Assembly (NCBI GenBank): GCA_023807065.1
Contig: JAJJLU010003590.1
Coordinates: 1-48,527, forward strand
Reading direction: 5' to 3'
DNA: 48,527 nucleotides
Origin: Isotricha intestinalis
Lineage: Eukaryota; Ciliophora; Litostomatea; Vestibuliferida; Isotrichidae
The position numbers and the translations under genes are program-made. Below, piece by piece: positions 47,829 through 48,527 of the stretch. The stretch's first letter is position 1; every line of letters starts with the position of its first letter. The notes beneath the pieces are model-generated. The model ran no database searches, had not been told where the DNA came from, and was given only the letters and a program-made list of their open reading frames with translations.

Positions 47829-48527
47829 TTTTATTTAATTTTTTTTTATTAAACATCTAATTTTTTGAGATTTTATTTGCTTAATTATTTATTTTATATA
47901 ATTAATTAAATAAATAAGTTACATTAAAGGAAAATTAGTAAATAGTTATTTAAGTAAAAGATTTCCTAAGTTATTATTAAAGAAAGAAATATTTATTATA
48001 TTTTAGACATTAACATTTGTAATATACATTTTTTATTTTTAAAACAATATCATAAAGATTATTTTCATTTTTTCAGAAAACCTAATGAACATATATAAAT
48101 GACCTAATTCAAAATTTTTTAAAAGAAAATATTTAAAATTATTACTTAGAATATCATTATGGGTTCATATAAAAATTTATACCTTTGAAAATTTTTTTTC
48201 TTAACTTTTTTCCGGATTTCCGGATTTCCGGATTTTTTTCCGGATTTCCGGATTTTTTTCCGGATTTCTGGATTTTTTTCCGGACATCCATAACTTAATG
48301 AAATTTTTTTTTTTTTTTAAATTAAAAATTTTATTATTTAAAAACTAAAAAATAATAAATAATTTTACACAATCCTTTTATAAAATTAAATCATTTTCTT
48401 TTTTAAGTTTAAAATTTAAAAAAAATAATTTTTCCGTATATATATATTTTGTAATTAATGTTTTATAAATTGATAAATGAAAAATGTAAAAAAAATGCAA
48501 AAGTTAAATTAACAAAAAAAAAATACA
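47829..48527. other. Right flank, 699 bp, no gene; contains CCGGA repeat
   Basis: No coding frame was found on either strand. The stretch is A+T-rich except for the CCGGA tandem repeat at 48211-48286, and ends in A-rich sequence. No telomere-like repeat is visible at the window edge. Confidence 0.55.
48211..48286. repeat. CCGGA-centred tandem repeat (20-bp composite unit)
   Basis: Eight CCGGA-type cores occur at 212, 220, 228, 240, 248, 260, 268 and 280. Seven are exact and one (268) is CTGGA. The spacing 8, 8, 12, 8, 12, 8, 12 shows a 20-bp unit, CCGGATTTCCGGATTTTTTT, repeated about three times with an extra 8-bp half unit at the left. Each core preceded by T gives the palindrome TCCGGA. 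Confidence 0.9.

Noticed and set aside
1..48527. CRISPR arrays, insertion sequences, prophage or operon-like organisation
   Set aside because: No direct-repeat/spacer pattern, transposase, integrase or ribosome-binding sites occur; introns and the gene set are eukaryotic.
48181..48527. Chromosome end or telomere
   Set aside because: The only tandem repeat (CCGGA units) does not resemble known telomeric repeats, does not run to the window edge and is palindromic, which telomere repeats are not.

Overview
The window is about 80% A+T nuclear DNA from a unicellular eukaryote. Genes are packed tightly on both strands, most are single-exon, and the few introns are very short (29, 30, 32 and 52 nt, all GT...AG). 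TAA, TGA and TAG each terminate recognisable genes, and no in-frame stop interrupts the conserved intact proteins, so the nuclear code looks standard. Proteins are rich in Asn, Lys and Ile with long Asn runs. A CEP43/FOP-like basal-body protein, an RIIa-domain protein and a phosphagen-kinase-like protein with an RIIa/DPY30-like N-terminus point to a ciliated or flagellated cell. A CBM20-TPS-TPP trehalose protein, tiny introns, and coiled-coil/kelch and pseudokinase/propeller architectures fit an alveolate, most simply a ciliate that keeps the standard code. That placement is an inference. No rRNA, tRNA, telomere, CRISPR array or intact transposon was seen.

Layout: 1-877 has no visible gene. 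878-8001 (all minus) holds a degenerate tandem phosphagen kinase, a basic unknown protein, a coiled-coil/kelch protein and a TBC Rab-GAP. A 252-bp divergent gap leads to 8254-19185 (all plus): a 2,416-residue coiled-coil protein with an internal 72-bp repeat array, a two-exon ERV46/ERGIC3-like cargo receptor, and a pseudokinase with a C-terminal repeat region. 19330-28304 (all minus) holds a second long coiled-coil protein, a BIG-type ARF-GEF with an inserted Cys-rich zinc-finger-like motif, and a two-exon PP1 catalytic subunit. 28389-33000 holds an IQ-motif protein (+) and a CBM20-TPS-TPP-like protein (-). 33366-36837 holds an EXO1-type nuclease (+), a possible decayed WD40 relic, an RIIa protein (+) and a broken eIF2B-gamma-like gene (-). 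36953-47828 holds an SCP/FCP1-type phosphatase (-), two unrecognised proteins (+), a FOP-like protein (-), a three-exon Rab1-like GTPase (+), an AP-2 mu-like subunit (+) and an unknown coiled-coil protein (+). The last 700 bp is non-coding and carries a striking CCGGA tandem repeat.

Themes: membrane traffic (TBC, ERV46, BIG, Rab, AP-2 mu) and cilium/basal body (FOP, RIIa, RIIa-like phosphagen-kinase homologue, perhaps the coiled-coil proteins). Three proteins carry enzyme folds with damaged catalytic motifs: the phosphagen kinase, the kinase-like protein and the TPS/TPP. These are neighbours on a eukaryotic chromosome; nothing suggests an operon. The best second looks are the RIIa-tethered double phosphagen pseudoenzyme, the eIF2B-gamma-like gene with two tandem stops, a frameshift and an apparent internal deletion, the zinc finger inside the ARF-GEF, and the CCGGA repeat.
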